Source: Solirubrobacterales bacterium (GTDB taxonomy: Bacteria; Actinomycetota; Thermoleophilia; Solirubrobacterales; Solirubrobacteraceae). From it: a DNA stretch of 64,000 bases. Numbering within the stretch: position 1 is the first letter of the stretch; each line of letters starts with the position of its first letter. The notes under the pieces are model-generated. The model was not told where the DNA came from and did no database searches. It saw nothing but the letters and a program-made list of their open reading frames with translations. The translations under genes and the position numbers were made by a program. Below, in pieces: positions 26,865 to 36,411 of the stretch. The stretch covers positions 186,001 through 250,000 of the forward strand of contig CANJIV010000002.1 in assembly GCA_947474595.1 (NCBI GenBank), written 5' to 3'.

Positions 26865-27233
26865 ATGTTGCCGCCACTGCCAACTTTGGAGCCGGTCTTG
26901 GACGTCACACGGACCGCTAACCTTGAGATCCGAGCGACCGAGTATCAGCTGCTTGCCGACGATCTTCGAGTTGGTCTTACGGTGCGCGAATTCCAGATCT
27001 TTTACGTTCTAGCCGAGCACAGCGATCGGGTCGTACCGCGCGAGGCAATCTATAGCTTGGTGTGGGGCGCCCCTATGGTTCATCGCGACCGCAGCGTCGA
27101 CGTATTTGTACGCAAAGTCCGTCGCAAGCTAACCGCGGTCGCCCCGGGCTGGGAGTACATCCACACTCACTTTGGCGTCGGTTACCGCTTCTGCCCCGAG
27201 CAGCTCGCAACCGCCTCGCCATCGAAGAACTAA
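26865..27233 (+). CDS. Single-domain winged-helix regulator (second receiver-less copy)
   Basis: 122 residues consisting only of an OmpR/PhoB-type DNA-binding domain: LTVREFQIFYVLAEHSDRVV, the recognition helix segment DRSVDVFVRKVRRKL and IHTHFGVGYRFCPE. It is closer in its recognition helix to the full response regulator at 19327 (RSVDVFVRKLRQKL) than to the other short copy (RSADVYVHKLRGKL). The first 35 residues, MLPPLPTLEPVLDVTRTANL onward, form the usual N-terminal strand platform. It follows DUF47 by 114 nt with its own PHO-box-like pair and ends 18 nt before a convergent gene. Confidence 0.85.
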   Translation: MLPPLPTLEPVLDVTRTANLEIRATEYQLLADDLRVGLTVREFQIFYVLAEHSDRVVPREAIYSLVWGAPMVHRDRSVDVFVRKVRRKLTAVAPGWEYIHTHFGVGYRFCPEQLATASPSKN

Positions 27234-27251
27234 CCTCGCGAGAGGCCAGCC

Positions 27252-28034
27252 CTACCCGATCTCGCCGGGTGGTCCTTGTAGCTTGTCAAAGGCGCACCGA
27301 AAGTTCTCCGGCTGACCTATCGCCTTAGAACCAGCGAAGCCGCCGCGATCATGGTTGTCGTAAACCGTTACGTATTGGAGCGTCTCGGGCGAAGGATTGG
27401 CTGGCAGCGGTACGGGATCGGGCTCCCCTTGTTTAGGGTCCCCCTTAGAGCCTTCTGAGACGCCGATTGACCCGGCGGCGCTTGACCCGGCGGCGATCGT
27501 CACGAGCGTCGAACTCATCTCGCGGCGATCCTTTAGCCCGTCAGTTGGGTCTTGATCGATCGATGCAGTCAGGCGAGCGTCGTTGATTGTGGATGCAAGC
27601 TTTACGCGCCCCGCAGCGCCGATCAGCTGACCAGCGGTTGGTAGATAGCCACCTAGCTCTACGCACTTCTGCGTGGCATAAAAGTAGTTGTTCCTGCCGG
27701 CGTCCTCGTTCGGGACTGGATATGGGCTTGCAAGCAGGCACCATGTCCCAAGATCTACGGACTGGGCGTTGCAGTTGTCTTGGAGATCAGCGGCCCCTAG
27801 GCCTCCGACGGTGTCTGCCCGTCGGGCCGCGTAGACCTTTGGGATGGCCCGTGCCGGAAAGCGGCTTGATTGGTCTAGTCTGAGGATTCCGTAAGGCTTT
27901 GGCTGCGTGCTGGGCGAGGTTGGCAGGACTGCATTCTTGGCTGCATCTGCAAGCCCGGTAGTCGAGGCCACCAAGGCCAGCATCGAGATCGTCAAAGCGG
28001 CGGGAACGCCCAACCGTTTGGTCTTACTACTCAT
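27252..28034 (-). CDS. Exported protein with C-type-lectin/FGE-like segment
   Basis: 260 residues with a Sec signal peptide (VPAALTISMLALVASTTGLA, cleavage near ADA). The core has DNCNAQ, GTWCLLASPYPVPNE and NNYFYATQKCVELGGYLPT; the pattern CxxxGGxLPTxxxL with paired Cys resembles the C-type lectin/formylglycine-enzyme-like fold that opens many surface proteins. A Gly/Pro-rich stretch follows, ending GPPGEIG. It is last of the run ftsH - 32548 - 28031 - this gene and overlaps its upstream neighbour by 4 nt. Likely a secreted partner of the two giant proteins; no enzymatic role can be claimed. Confidence 0.65.
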   Translation of the reverse strand: MSSKTKRLGVPAALTISMLALVASTTGLADAAKNAVLPTSPSTQPKPYGILRLDQSSRFPARAIPKVYAARRADTVGGLGAADLQDNCNAQSVDLGTWCLLASPYPVPNEDAGRNNYFYATQKCVELGGYLPTAGQLIGAAGRVKLASTINDARLTASIDQDPTDGLKDRREMSSTLVTIAAGSSAAGSIGVSEGSKGDPKQGEPDPVPLPANPSPETLQYVTVYDNHDRGGFAGSKAIGQPENFRCAFDKLQGPPGEIG

Positions 28035-31000
28035 GGACGTCTCCTAGCGTTAGGGTTTGGACGAGTCGGATATTGGTAAGTCGTATCGATGCGAGCAGGA
28101 CGTGCAACTGTGCGGGAACGGCCACGGCCACGCGGGCCAATGCGAATCGCGGCACCGGCACCAGCCGCAAGCACTATTAGCGCCAAATAGAGAGGAGCGC
28201 TAGGACCTGAGTGATCCTGTGGTCGGTATGTTGAAAAGGCTTGGGTGCTCTCTGGTGCGACCTCCTCCTGACGCTTCTCTTCAACTTGGAAAACCCGCGC
28301 GACGGCCCCACCTGGCGGGATCGGTCGGGCTGCCCCAGCGGCCGTAGGCGGTGGCGTACTAGGCGGACTAAATGGCTGGGCCGGTATTGGCGGGATCAAT
28401 GCAGCGGCAGCCAGTGGCGCAGCCAGTACCGCTGCCGGCAGCGGCTGTACGACAGGTGCTGGTGTAGGGATTGGAAGTGGTGGGGGAACCAATGTTGGCG
28501 GCGGTGCTTGCGTCGGTGCTGGCGCTGGCGCTGGCGGCGGCGCGCTGGCTGGTACCGGTGCCACTACCGGAAAACGGCTCGGCGCCAGCGGCGTCGTCCC
28601 ACAAGGTCGTTGGACGCTGCCAGCCTGAACGGTCACTTGCTGGGAGTAGGCGAGCCCCCCAGATGCCACGGTAACGGTCGTCGTTCCCGCGTTATACGCA
28701 CAGAAGAGACCTGATGAGGGATCTGCGATCGGCTTATCGTCGCCACCAAGAAGAGGCTTGCGTGGGCTAGTGGACTCAGGGTCGACTTTGACGAACTCTC
28801 CAATATCGGTGTCTGATGAAGAAAACCGGTACTCGGGCGTGACTCGTGTCGAACAGCCAGCAGCCAAGCAAACTGCGGGCGGGAGCGTAATGTAGGGATC
28901 GCCGCCCGGCGGGTTGGGAGTGCCGTCACCGGTAACGGGGCCCCAACGATCGCCCGCAATCGGCCTGCGTCCAATGCCTTGAAAGAGGGCGACACGGCTA
29001 CGGCGCAACAGAACTCCATCGACTGCTTGGAGGGCGAGGTCGTCAATGACGGGGATCAAGCGAACGGCTACTGGAGCCCGATTGGTCTCAGCGTTGCGCT
29101 TTGAGACGTCGATATCAGCGAGCAAGAATCCGTTATCACCGAAGAGAGCATCTGGCTGATTTTGGCTGGCAGATGGGTTTTCAATTGACGAGCGATACCC
29201 GAGGGTTCCAGTACCAAACGCGGGAATCGTCGTCTTGGAGCCGGCCGGAATGCGGATCGTTCGATTCTCCTCAGGTCGCTCAAAGAAGTAGGCCGAGGCG
29301 CCGCCGTCAACCAAAAGCTTGGCGATCTCGTTGCCGTCACTAGCGACGTTGAGGGCTGGCTGCGTCCGCGGATTGAGATTTTTACTACCAACAACGACCG
29401 TGGTGATAGAGCTTGCTTTGGCGTCAGCAAGGACCGAAGTCAGCCACGGCGCTTGCGCCTCGGACGGATTCTGGTAGGGGTCACTAGCTGCAAGAGACCC
29501 TCGTGAGTTATCTATAACGATCACTCGCACTGTTCCAGCAGGCCCGACTGAGTCAAAGGCATAGTGGGTCCGACCGCCGGCAGCAGAACCTGCTCCCGGG
29601 ATCCCCTGTGTTGTGATTGCCGCGGGGAGCTCGCCGCGGCCAAAAGGCGCCGCAAAACCCTCAAAGGCCGAGATGAAGCTATCTGCGCTAGCGCCCACCG
29701 AATCGCCGGCCGAAACAGCCGCGAAGACCGGCAACGTCGGCTGTAGGCCGAGGAGCTCGGCGTAGCGGCGGGCTTCGGCTCCATCGAGACCGCCGGCAGA
29801 TGGACTCACTCTTCCGCCCGTGTAGAGAAATAGCCGTGGCCCAGCTGCCTGTGTTGAGAGTTGCGCGACCTTCGCGAGCGTTGTAGCTAAGGTGCGATCG
29901 GGACCAAGCCCTTGAGTGCGTAGATCCGCGCAGGCGTCTGCGCACTCTGCGTGGCCCCCGATCGCGAGACTAACGACCCCATCGGTAAGGGTCACTGCAG
30001 AGGCACTAGCGCCGCCTGGGCTCGCTGGCGCACCCGCCGCCTCATAGCGATAGATCCCCGCGGTTTGCACGCGAGCGCGAGCAGCTTTACCGGCCGCGCT
30101 TCGTGATGACGAACCACGGCCAGCGCTATCGGCTTCGCCGCTCCAACCTCCAACAGCCCAACCATTCCCATCGGAGCCGAGATCAAAGGCGAAAATCGGA
30201 TCAGACTTCAGTGGGCGATCAGAGCTAGAACCGGAGAAGGCTGTGTGCTGCTCATCTCGCCAGCCGCTAGCACTCTCTCGCAAGACGTAGCCGTCGCCGG
30301 GAAGCGCGTACGGTGGTACAAGCGGTGGTGGCACGTTCGGGTCGGTCGGAGCGATGATGTCGGGTGAGGGATAAGTCGTCTGTGCAACGACCGACACGAC
30401 CGCGCGAACGGTGCTTGAATCGCGCCATGCAGCGGCAGCGATAACCGTTGACCCTGGCAGCGGCTGGTTGGTGAACCGCCACGGTCCGCTGGCGCTATCA
30501 CGGACGATGACAATGTTGCGTCCGCCGGCGACTGCGCCCCCGTCGGGTAGGCCGGATACTGCGAAGAGCTGAGGATCTCCGGAGCGCACGGTATCTAAGA
30601 GGGCCTTGACGCCTTCGTCAACGTGCCATGCTCCACCGTCGTTAACCAGCAGCGCGCCACCAGCTGCGACGATCGCCTGACTCCCAGCGAAGCTGATCTT
30701 TGTGAGATTCGCAGACTCAAAGCCGGCGGGCAACGTCTCCTGCTCCCAGCTCTTGCCGTATCGCAACAGAGTCCCATCCTTCCCCACCGCATATCCGCGA
30801 TTGGGGTCCTTGGGATCAAAAGCAACGCCCATCAGGTTTGCCTCGAGTCCGACCGGTGTTGCGGGGTCGCGCTCCCATAGCCTGGTCTCCGCGCGCCAAA
30901 CCCACATCGCACCGAGATCGCCTACGGCATAGGCACGTCCGGCTTCTGGCCAAGCAACCGCTCGCAATAGCGGGCGTGCAACAGCACCCGCTGAACTTAA

Positions 31001-32551
31001 GAGGAATTCGCGCGACCAGCCTCGATCGGCCGAGTAACGGACTACTGCTCCATCGCTGCCAACAGCTAGGGCAGAGCTGCTCAATTCGCCGCTTGCCTTG
31101 CCCGGCTCAGAAGCCACGTCGGTAAGCGGAGCTCGCAAGGACACAGGCCAAGTGCGCAATCGGCCCTCCTCGAAGGACGAGTTGATGCGCACTGGGCCTT
31201 CCAACCAGCCATCGTCGGCGCTAGTGAACGCTCCACTGCGTCGATAGTTGCCCCCGGCTCCCGGCTTACGCCGAAAAGACGAACCTTCCAAGGAGAAATA
31301 GGTACCGCGATTGGTATCGTCGGCTGCTCCAGATGAGAGCGCATTAGTGATCACGCGCGTGCCGAAGCCATCTCCCCCCCAAGCGAAGCTTCGATAGCCA
31401 CGCTGACTGGTTAGCTTTGCCGCGAATGGGTACTCGCAGATCGATCCACCAGCGTCGCACCAAGAGCCCGTCACGCGCCCGGCATCTGTACCTGGGTCGA
31501 AGTAGAGCGTGAAGTCCTGCTCAGCTCCGGCGATAGTGAACTTCCCGTCGATCCAAAGACCGTCATTTGTCACCGTAAGAGAATCGGCTGCACCCGTAAG
31601 AGCAGTTACGGCACTGACCCCAAGTGAAGGGGTCGCTACATCGGAAAACCGCTGGGCGCCGAGGCTTCGTTCTGTCCATTTAGGCATCCCGTTTTGGATA
31701 ACACGCTGATAAAGGACAACCCCGCGGTTCAGCGAAGCGGAAGGCCGTACAAGCATCCAGGCGTTAGTTGGAGTGCTCGCGGCCATCGCGAGAATCTCAA
31801 AGTCACCCTCTGAGCCCACGGGGATCTCAATCGGCTCACGGGTCCACGCCTCGCCATCCCAGTGGGCCACAGCGGCCTGCGCCCCGCCTCCAACGAGACC
31901 GAAGTAAAGACCTAAGCGTTGCCCTTGGTCGTAGGCGGCGACGGACACGCGTCCCGCCCCTCGCTCATCCGCCAGCACCTCGGCGGGGTCTGGTCCCGAT
32001 GCTGGTAGGGCCACGGTATCGGGCGGCGCAGGCAGCTCGCGCCAGCGCCCACGCGGGTTGCGGTAAAGAGCCACGGCCTGCTGGGTACTCGTGCGATGTG
32101 GGTCGCGACCGACGAGTACTCCGCCTCCGTTGGGTGTCATCCGCGCCGAAAGCGGGTTGGGGATGAAGCCTCGATATGGGTTTCCAGCAAGGTCGGTTGG
32201 TGTTTGAGTTACCTGCCAGCCTGTGGCATCCGTATAGCGCAGAAACGCTAACTGGGGGTCAGGCGAGGCGGGGTCAGCGATCTGGCCGAAACTAAGCGGC
32301 GTCCCGCCGAAGACCGGTGGGCCAACGTCAAGTGGAAGGCGACGGTAGGCCCAAGCCTCGCCCGGCTCTCCGTTAGGCGCAGCGCCAATCAAGACCGCCT
32401 CACTATCGGCCACGCCAAGGGTAGGCTGCGGCTCGATCCCACCGCCAGCCGCAGAGCTGGCTCTCTCAGGAGAGAGTGAAGTTGCGATGAAAATAAGAAG
32501 GGCGCACAGTGCAGGTGCGCATATCAGCGCGCCTACGCGCGCCCTGCTCAC
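28031..32551 (-). CDS. Giant exported beta-propeller/metallophosphoesterase-like protein with C-terminal membrane anchor
   Basis: 1506 residues. A signal peptide (ALICAPALCALLIFIATSLS) is followed by BNR/HCF136-like propeller blades, e.g. AYAVGDLGAMWVW and GYAVGKDGTLLRYG (about 430-800). At about 860-1110 a segment with SLAIGGHAE, RLFLYTGGRVSP, VRVIVIDNSRGSL, QAPWLTSVLADAKASSITTV and VVVGSKNL follows the strand order of calcineurin-like phosphoesterases, but the usual GDxx/GNHE/GHxH ligands are not evident. A Cys-bearing beta domain, a Pro/Ala-rich stalk (about 1320-1420), one TM helix (APLYLALIVLAAGAGAA) and an Arg-rich cytoplasmic tail end it. So it is surface-exposed and C-terminally anchored. 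It overlaps both operon neighbours by 4 nt. Confidence 0.7.
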   Translation of the reverse strand: MSRARVGALICAPALCALLIFIATSLSPERASSAAGGGIEPQPTLGVADSEAVLIGAAPNGEPGEAWAYRRLPLDVGPPVFGGTPLSFGQIADPASPDPQLAFLRYTDATGWQVTQTPTDLAGNPYRGFIPNPLSARMTPNGGGVLVGRDPHRTSTQQAVALYRNPRGRWRELPAPPDTVALPASGPDPAEVLADERGAGRVSVAAYDQGQRLGLYFGLVGGGAQAAVAHWDGEAWTREPIEIPVGSEGDFEILAMAASTPTNAWMLVRPSASLNRGVVLYQRVIQNGMPKWTERSLGAQRFSDVATPSLGVSAVTALTGAADSLTVTNDGLWIDGKFTIAGAEQDFTLYFDPGTDAGRVTGSWCDAGGSICEYPFAAKLTSQRGYRSFAWGGDGFGTRVITNALSSGAADDTNRGTYFSLEGSSFRRKPGAGGNYRRSGAFTSADDGWLEGPVRINSSFEEGRLRTWPVSLRAPLTDVASEPGKASGELSSSALAVGSDGAVVRYSADRGWSREFLLSSAGAVARPLLRAVAWPEAGRAYAVGDLGAMWVWRAETRLWERDPATPVGLEANLMGVAFDPKDPNRGYAVGKDGTLLRYGKSWEQETLPAGFESANLTKISFAGSQAIVAAGGALLVNDGGAWHVDEGVKALLDTVRSGDPQLFAVSGLPDGGAVAGGRNIVIVRDSASGPWRFTNQPLPGSTVIAAAAWRDSSTVRAVVSVVAQTTYPSPDIIAPTDPNVPPPLVPPYALPGDGYVLRESASGWRDEQHTAFSGSSSDRPLKSDPIFAFDLGSDGNGWAVGGWSGEADSAGRGSSSRSAAGKAARARVQTAGIYRYEAAGAPASPGGASASAVTLTDGVVSLAIGGHAECADACADLRTQGLGPDRTLATTLAKVAQLSTQAAGPRLFLYTGGRVSPSAGGLDGAEARRYAELLGLQPTLPVFAAVSAGDSVGASADSFISAFEGFAAPFGRGELPAAITTQGIPGAGSAAGGRTHYAFDSVGPAGTVRVIVIDNSRGSLAASDPYQNPSEAQAPWLTSVLADAKASSITTVVVGSKNLNPRTQPALNVASDGNEIAKLLVDGGASAYFFERPEENRTIRIPAGSKTTIPAFGTGTLGYRSSIENPSASQNQPDALFGDNGFLLADIDVSKRNAETNRAPVAVRLIPVIDDLALQAVDGVLLRRSRVALFQGIGRRPIAGDRWGPVTGDGTPNPPGGDPYITLPPAVCLAAGCSTRVTPEYRFSSSDTDIGEFVKVDPESTSPRKPLLGGDDKPIADPSSGLFCAYNAGTTTVTVASGGLAYSQQVTVQAGSVQRPCGTTPLAPSRFPVVAPVPASAPPPAPAPAPTQAPPPTLVPPPLPIPTPAPVVQPLPAAVLAAPLAAAALIPPIPAQPFSPPSTPPPTAAGAARPIPPGGAVARVFQVEEKRQEEVAPESTQAFSTYRPQDHSGPSAPLYLALIVLAAGAGAAIRIGPRGRGRSRTVARPARIDTTYQYPTRPNPNARRRP

Positions 32552-34245
32552 GTCGTCACCACGATTTGGTCGTCGCCTGTAGCCGGCTTTCGGCCAGGCT
32601 CGGTGACGTCAAACTTGAGCCGCGTCGGCCACCTCTTAACGTTGAGCCGCAGCACGAGCCTGCGAAGCCCGGGACTCAAGAGCAGCTTGGCAGTGTGCGC
32701 GACTGTCTTGCTGCCACGATAGGCAATCAACGCCACCTTTGCCTTACGAACAAGACGGAAACTCAAAGTAAGCGTTGTTCCTTTAAGTCGGCTCTTCACG
32801 TTGCGCATAACTGCAGGGAGGCGAATAGCTTTAGCTGGCGGCCTGACGACTGGACGCTGTTCAACTACAGGCGGGGCGAAGAGCTGCGAGTCGTCGGCTG
32901 GAGGCGTGTCGGGCACGAACTGCTCTGCTGCTTCGTTGGGACGAAATGTAATCACCGTCTGAAATGCTGGCTCGATATCGATCGGCTGTGCTGTTGCATC
33001 GCTCCAGTGAAATAACCATCCAGCCGTGGTGACCATCCAGCAGTCATTTGCCGCAGGGCAAGCAACTCGAGCTGCCGCTCCTCGACCGGCGCCACTTGAC
33101 GGCAATCTGTCGATGGTGACCGCCCCGTCGGCGGCCACTAGCGCAACCGTCGCCTTGATGTTGGTTGCGCGCCGTTGGGCAAACCCAACCACCGCAGCCA
33201 AAGCGCTCGATCCGCCGGGTACCGCTGCGATATCAACCACGCGATCGGTGCCACCAAACTGACTTGGTGAGATTGGAACGGTCATGAAAACTCCCGTCAC
33301 CGGATCCATTCGCAAGATTAGGGGCGGTCGCGCTACCGACTCGTCAGGCGCCGGTGCCGGGCCTGACGCTGCCCCGCCTCCTGCAGCCCAAAGCTGAGTT
33401 CCGTCGCTATCCAACGCCAGTAGCTCACTGCCATCGTCAGCCACACCGACAATCGGCGCCGGGAGAAACGGATCGTTGGAGAAGACCCCGGCCACGATGC
33501 GGTGTAAGAGGCTAGGCGATCCTCCTTCGGGCTCGGCTAACTCGACCTCGCCATCGCCCTCGGCACGCGGCCCGACAAAGGTTGATTCGATGATCTGGCC
33601 GCCGAAGCTCTGCAGATCACTCACCCCACGGCCCTGAGGCCCGTAGAAGCTGGCCAGCGTGGTGCCATCCCAATGGAGGTGAAAAGATCCCGCACGCTCG
33701 CCCGTTGGATCGCGCGATCCAACTCCGCCAAACCAGCAGTCGCTTGCGCTTAGGCACGCGGCCGAAGTCATCTGCTTGTATGGATCGGCTGACTGCGCTG
33801 CGGTGCTGTAAGAGCCGACCACCTCGCCGTCCTTGAAATGACACAAGGCGTTACCAGAACCAACTCGCGGCAGAGAGGGGGTCGTTATAACCCAGAACTC
33901 CGTGGGCCCAGCCCACGCGATGCGAGTTGTGTCGCCGGAGCCACCGCAGACGGTTGAAAGCTGTCGCCAGACGGATCCGTTCCAGACAAAAAGGCCGCGT
34001 GGAATGACCGCGTTGCCCTCAACTGCTAGCAGCCCACGGTTAGGAGCCCAGAATTTTAAGTCACCTGGCGCCCCAAGCGGGACCTTAAAGGTAACGCCAG
34101 CCGGCGGCTCGGGTTGTTCTAGTCTCCAGCTGGGGTCAGCTAGAGCGAGGCCAGAAAAGCCAAGCAATGCCGCCATCCCACAGGCTAGGCAAGCCAGCAT
34201 CTTGCCAATCCCAGGCAAAGGGCGAGATCGCAGACGACTAAGCAC
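32548..34245 (-). CDS. Exported propeller-like protein with C-terminal beta-sandwich
   Basis: 565 residues. Signal peptide MLACLACGMAALLGFSGLAL (within residues 16-35; cleavage near ALA-DP). The body repeats Trp-rich, Cys-paired blades such as AACLSASDCWFGGVG and VACPAANDCWMVTTAGW, consistent with a disulfide-stapled beta-propeller. The C-terminus (about 465-560; TLTLSFRLVRKAKVALIAYR, LSPGLRRLVLRLNVKRWPT) is the beta-sandwich module that recurs in other exported proteins of this window. No active site is recognised. It overlaps ftsH by 8 nt upstream and the 1506-residue gene by 4 nt downstream, implying co-expression as a surface assembly. Confidence 0.65.
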   Translation of the reverse strand: MLSRLRSRPLPGIGKMLACLACGMAALLGFSGLALADPSWRLEQPEPPAGVTFKVPLGAPGDLKFWAPNRGLLAVEGNAVIPRGLFVWNGSVWRQLSTVCGGSGDTTRIAWAGPTEFWVITTPSLPRVGSGNALCHFKDGEVVGSYSTAAQSADPYKQMTSAACLSASDCWFGGVGSRDPTGERAGSFHLHWDGTTLASFYGPQGRGVSDLQSFGGQIIESTFVGPRAEGDGEVELAEPEGGSPSLLHRIVAGVFSNDPFLPAPIVGVADDGSELLALDSDGTQLWAAGGGAASGPAPAPDESVARPPLILRMDPVTGVFMTVPISPSQFGGTDRVVDIAAVPGGSSALAAVVGFAQRRATNIKATVALVAADGAVTIDRLPSSGAGRGAAARVACPAANDCWMVTTAGWLFHWSDATAQPIDIEPAFQTVITFRPNEAAEQFVPDTPPADDSQLFAPPVVEQRPVVRPPAKAIRLPAVMRNVKSRLKGTTLTLSFRLVRKAKVALIAYRGSKTVAHTAKLLLSPGLRRLVLRLNVKRWPTRLKFDVTEPGRKPATGDDQIVVTT

Positions 34246-36316
34246 TCTCAGCGCTCGGATTCTTTCGATTGATCCGACGCTGCACGCCTTCTAGATCAGC
34301 CAGTGAGACCGTCTGGACGGTCGAGAGCACAGCGTCGAGTGCCACGCCCGAGAGGGTCTCCTGCTCGATGAGGGCTTCGGCCGTCTCTCGAACGGCCTGC
34401 CAGTTGCGCTCCAAGACGACGCTCGCCCTAGCTTCGGCCTCGCCACAGAGACGCTCAACTTCGCGGTCAATTAAGTCCAGTGTGGAGGGCCCGACTGAGC
34501 CGAGCTCTTGTAGAGATGCGCCGAGGAAGACCTCGCCTTGAGCCTCTCCAATAGTCACGAGTCCAAGCTCTTGGGACATGCCAAATGAGGTCACCATGCT
34601 GCGAGCGAGCTGCGTCGCAGCGTGCAGATCGTCGTGAACTCCAGTCGACAGACAACCGAACTCGAGCTGCTCGCCAGCCGCACCCGCAACGATCGAAGTC
34701 AGCTGACGTTTTAGATCGGGCTCCTGCATTACTACCTTGTCGCGGTCGGTAAGCATGTGCGCAGCCGTACCGAGCGTTCGACCACGGGCCACTACAGATA
34801 GCTTCTGCGCAGAGACTTTTTGGCCAATTGAGCGGGTGACAACTGCGTGAGACGCCTCGTGAACGGCGATCACCCACAGCTCGTCGGGGGTGAGAACATG
34901 GCTCTTCTTAGCCGGGCCTGAGACAACGCGGTCGATGGCCTCTTCTAAAAGCGCTTGGGTAAGATCTTGACTGCCTTCTCGAACTGCCAGCAGCGAAGCC
35001 TCATTCACGACATTAGCCAGTTCGGCTCCTGAAAATCCAGGGGTGAGCTTGGCCACCATCTCTAGTGAGCTGCCCGGAGCAAGTGGCCTTTTGGCGCAGT
35101 AAAGCCGCAGAATGTCAAGGCGCCCGTGCACGTCGGGCACGTCGATCGTCACCTGTCTATCAAAGCGTCCTGGGCGCAGCAGGGCGGGATCGAGAATGTC
35201 GGGCCGGTTAGTAGCCGCCATCACTACGAGCCCGGCATCGCCGCCGAACCCGTCCATCTCAACCAGTAGCTGATTGAGCGTCTGCTCGCGCTCGTCGTTG
35301 CCTTGCCCAACGCCAGCCCCGCGCTTGCGACCAGCCGCATCGAGTTCGTCAATGAAGATAATCGCTGGTGCCTGCTTGCGTGCCTGCTTGAAGAGGTCGC
35401 GAACGCGCGCGGCTCCGACCCCGACTAGTGATTCAACGAACTCAGCCCCTGACAGGGAAAAGAACGCTGCATCGGCCTCGCCGGACGTTGCGCGAGCCAA
35501 TAGCGTCTTACCTGTCCCGGGTGGCCCGACAAGCAGAACCCCCTTTGGAGCCCGTGCTCCGAGCCTGGCGTACTTGCCGGGGTCGGCTAGATAGTCGCGT
35601 ATCTCTTTTAGCTCGTTTATCGCCTCCCCGGCACCGGCCACCATGTCAAAACCGATCCGATTTGGGTCTTCTTTGCCCTTTTTGCGGCTTCTGCCAGCGA
35701 ACTTTGAGAAGTCCGCGAAGCCCGAGGTGCCGCTGCCTTGTCCTACTCGAGTGAAATATGCAAAAAGGCAGACCAAAAGAAGAATTGGGATCAGGAACTG
35801 GACTATCACCGCGCGCTCTGCCTTAAATGACTGCTGATCCACATCCACCACCACACCTGCTGCGGTGAGCTGGCGGATCACATTCGATGTTTGAGCGTCA
35901 GACTGCGGGTATGCCGACCAGAAGGTTTGGCCATCGGTGGCTTTTAGCACCACGCGAGAGTCATAGTCGAGGAGTATCGCGGTGCCAACGCGATTACTCT
36001 GAGCGAGCGTGATTGCCTGCGAGAGTGGTAGTTGCTCTCCCGACGAAGACGGTTGGATTGAGCCAAGCAGTGAAAAGAAGAGGATGGTTAGTACGATCGC
36101 TCCGCTTAGTAGAAAGGTCGCCAGCGGGTCCTTTATCAACCATCGGACAAACCAACTCAAGCCACCCGAGAGGTGTTCTGCGAGCTTCCCTGAAGTCTTG
36201 GGGGCGGGAGGTTTGGCCACGCTTTTAGGCTGTTTGCGACGACCCGCCGAGGCTGGGCTCTCGCTGCCTCCGGCGCCGCTTTGGCTTGACGAACTCTTAT
36301 CGGCTGGCTGGTTCAC
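34238..36316 (-). CDS. ftsH: ATP-dependent zinc metalloprotease FtsH
   Basis: 692 residues from GTG 36316, preceded by AGGAA 4 nt upstream. A Ser/Pro-rich cytoplasmic N-terminus, TM1 (about 65-88), a short external domain, TM2 (about 170-190), then the AAA module with Walker A GPPGTGKT, Walker [16 protein letters not shown] and second region of homology [20 protein letters not shown]. The protease has zinc-binding HEASH and a third-ligand Asp in [16 protein letters not shown]. FtsH extracts and degrades membrane proteins. Its placement as first gene of an operon with three exported proteins is unusual and suggests dedicated quality control or processing of that assembly. Possibly a second, specialised FtsH; other copies cannot be seen. 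Confidence 0.95.
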   Translation of the reverse strand: MNQPADKSSSSQSGAGGSESPASAGRRKQPKSVAKPPAPKTSGKLAEHLSGGLSWFVRWLIKDPLATFLLSGAIVLTILFFSLLGSIQPSSSGEQLPLSQAITLAQSNRVGTAILLDYDSRVVLKATDGQTFWSAYPQSDAQTSNVIRQLTAAGVVVDVDQQSFKAERAVIVQFLIPILLLVCLFAYFTRVGQGSGTSGFADFSKFAGRSRKKGKEDPNRIGFDMVAGAGEAINELKEIRDYLADPGKYARLGARAPKGVLLVGPPGTGKTLLARATSGEADAAFFSLSGAEFVESLVGVGAARVRDLFKQARKQAPAIIFIDELDAAGRKRGAGVGQGNDEREQTLNQLLVEMDGFGGDAGLVVMAATNRPDILDPALLRPGRFDRQVTIDVPDVHGRLDILRLYCAKRPLAPGSSLEMVAKLTPGFSGAELANVVNEASLLAVREGSQDLTQALLEEAIDRVVSGPAKKSHVLTPDELWVIAVHEASHAVVTRSIGQKVSAQKLSVVARGRTLGTAAHMLTDRDKVVMQEPDLKRQLTSIVAGAAGEQLEFGCLSTGVHDDLHAATQLARSMVTSFGMSQELGLVTIGEAQGEVFLGASLQELGSVGPSTLDLIDREVERLCGEAEARASVVLERNWQAVRETAEALIEQETLSGVALDAVLSTVQTVSLADLEGVQRRINRKNPSAESA

Positions 36317-36353
36317 GTGTTTCCTGTTGTTTGTGAGTCATTACACGCACGGC

Positions 36354-36381
36354 GCCCCGACCTCAGGTAAGAGGACGGGGC
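36354..36381 (-). terminator. Terminator-like hairpin between PstS-like gene and ftsH
   Basis: GCCCCG (36354-36359) pairs with CGGGGC (36376-36381); inside, CCTC (36361-36364) pairs with GAGG (36371-36374) around the loop AGGTAA, with one A-A mismatch. Strong stem, but no U-tract follows on the minus strand, so termination may be partial or factor-dependent. It lies 30 nt after the PstS-like stop. Confidence 0.45.
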
Positions 36382-36411
36382 ACCAAGGCGCGGTAGAAAA
36401 GGCAGTCGCAG

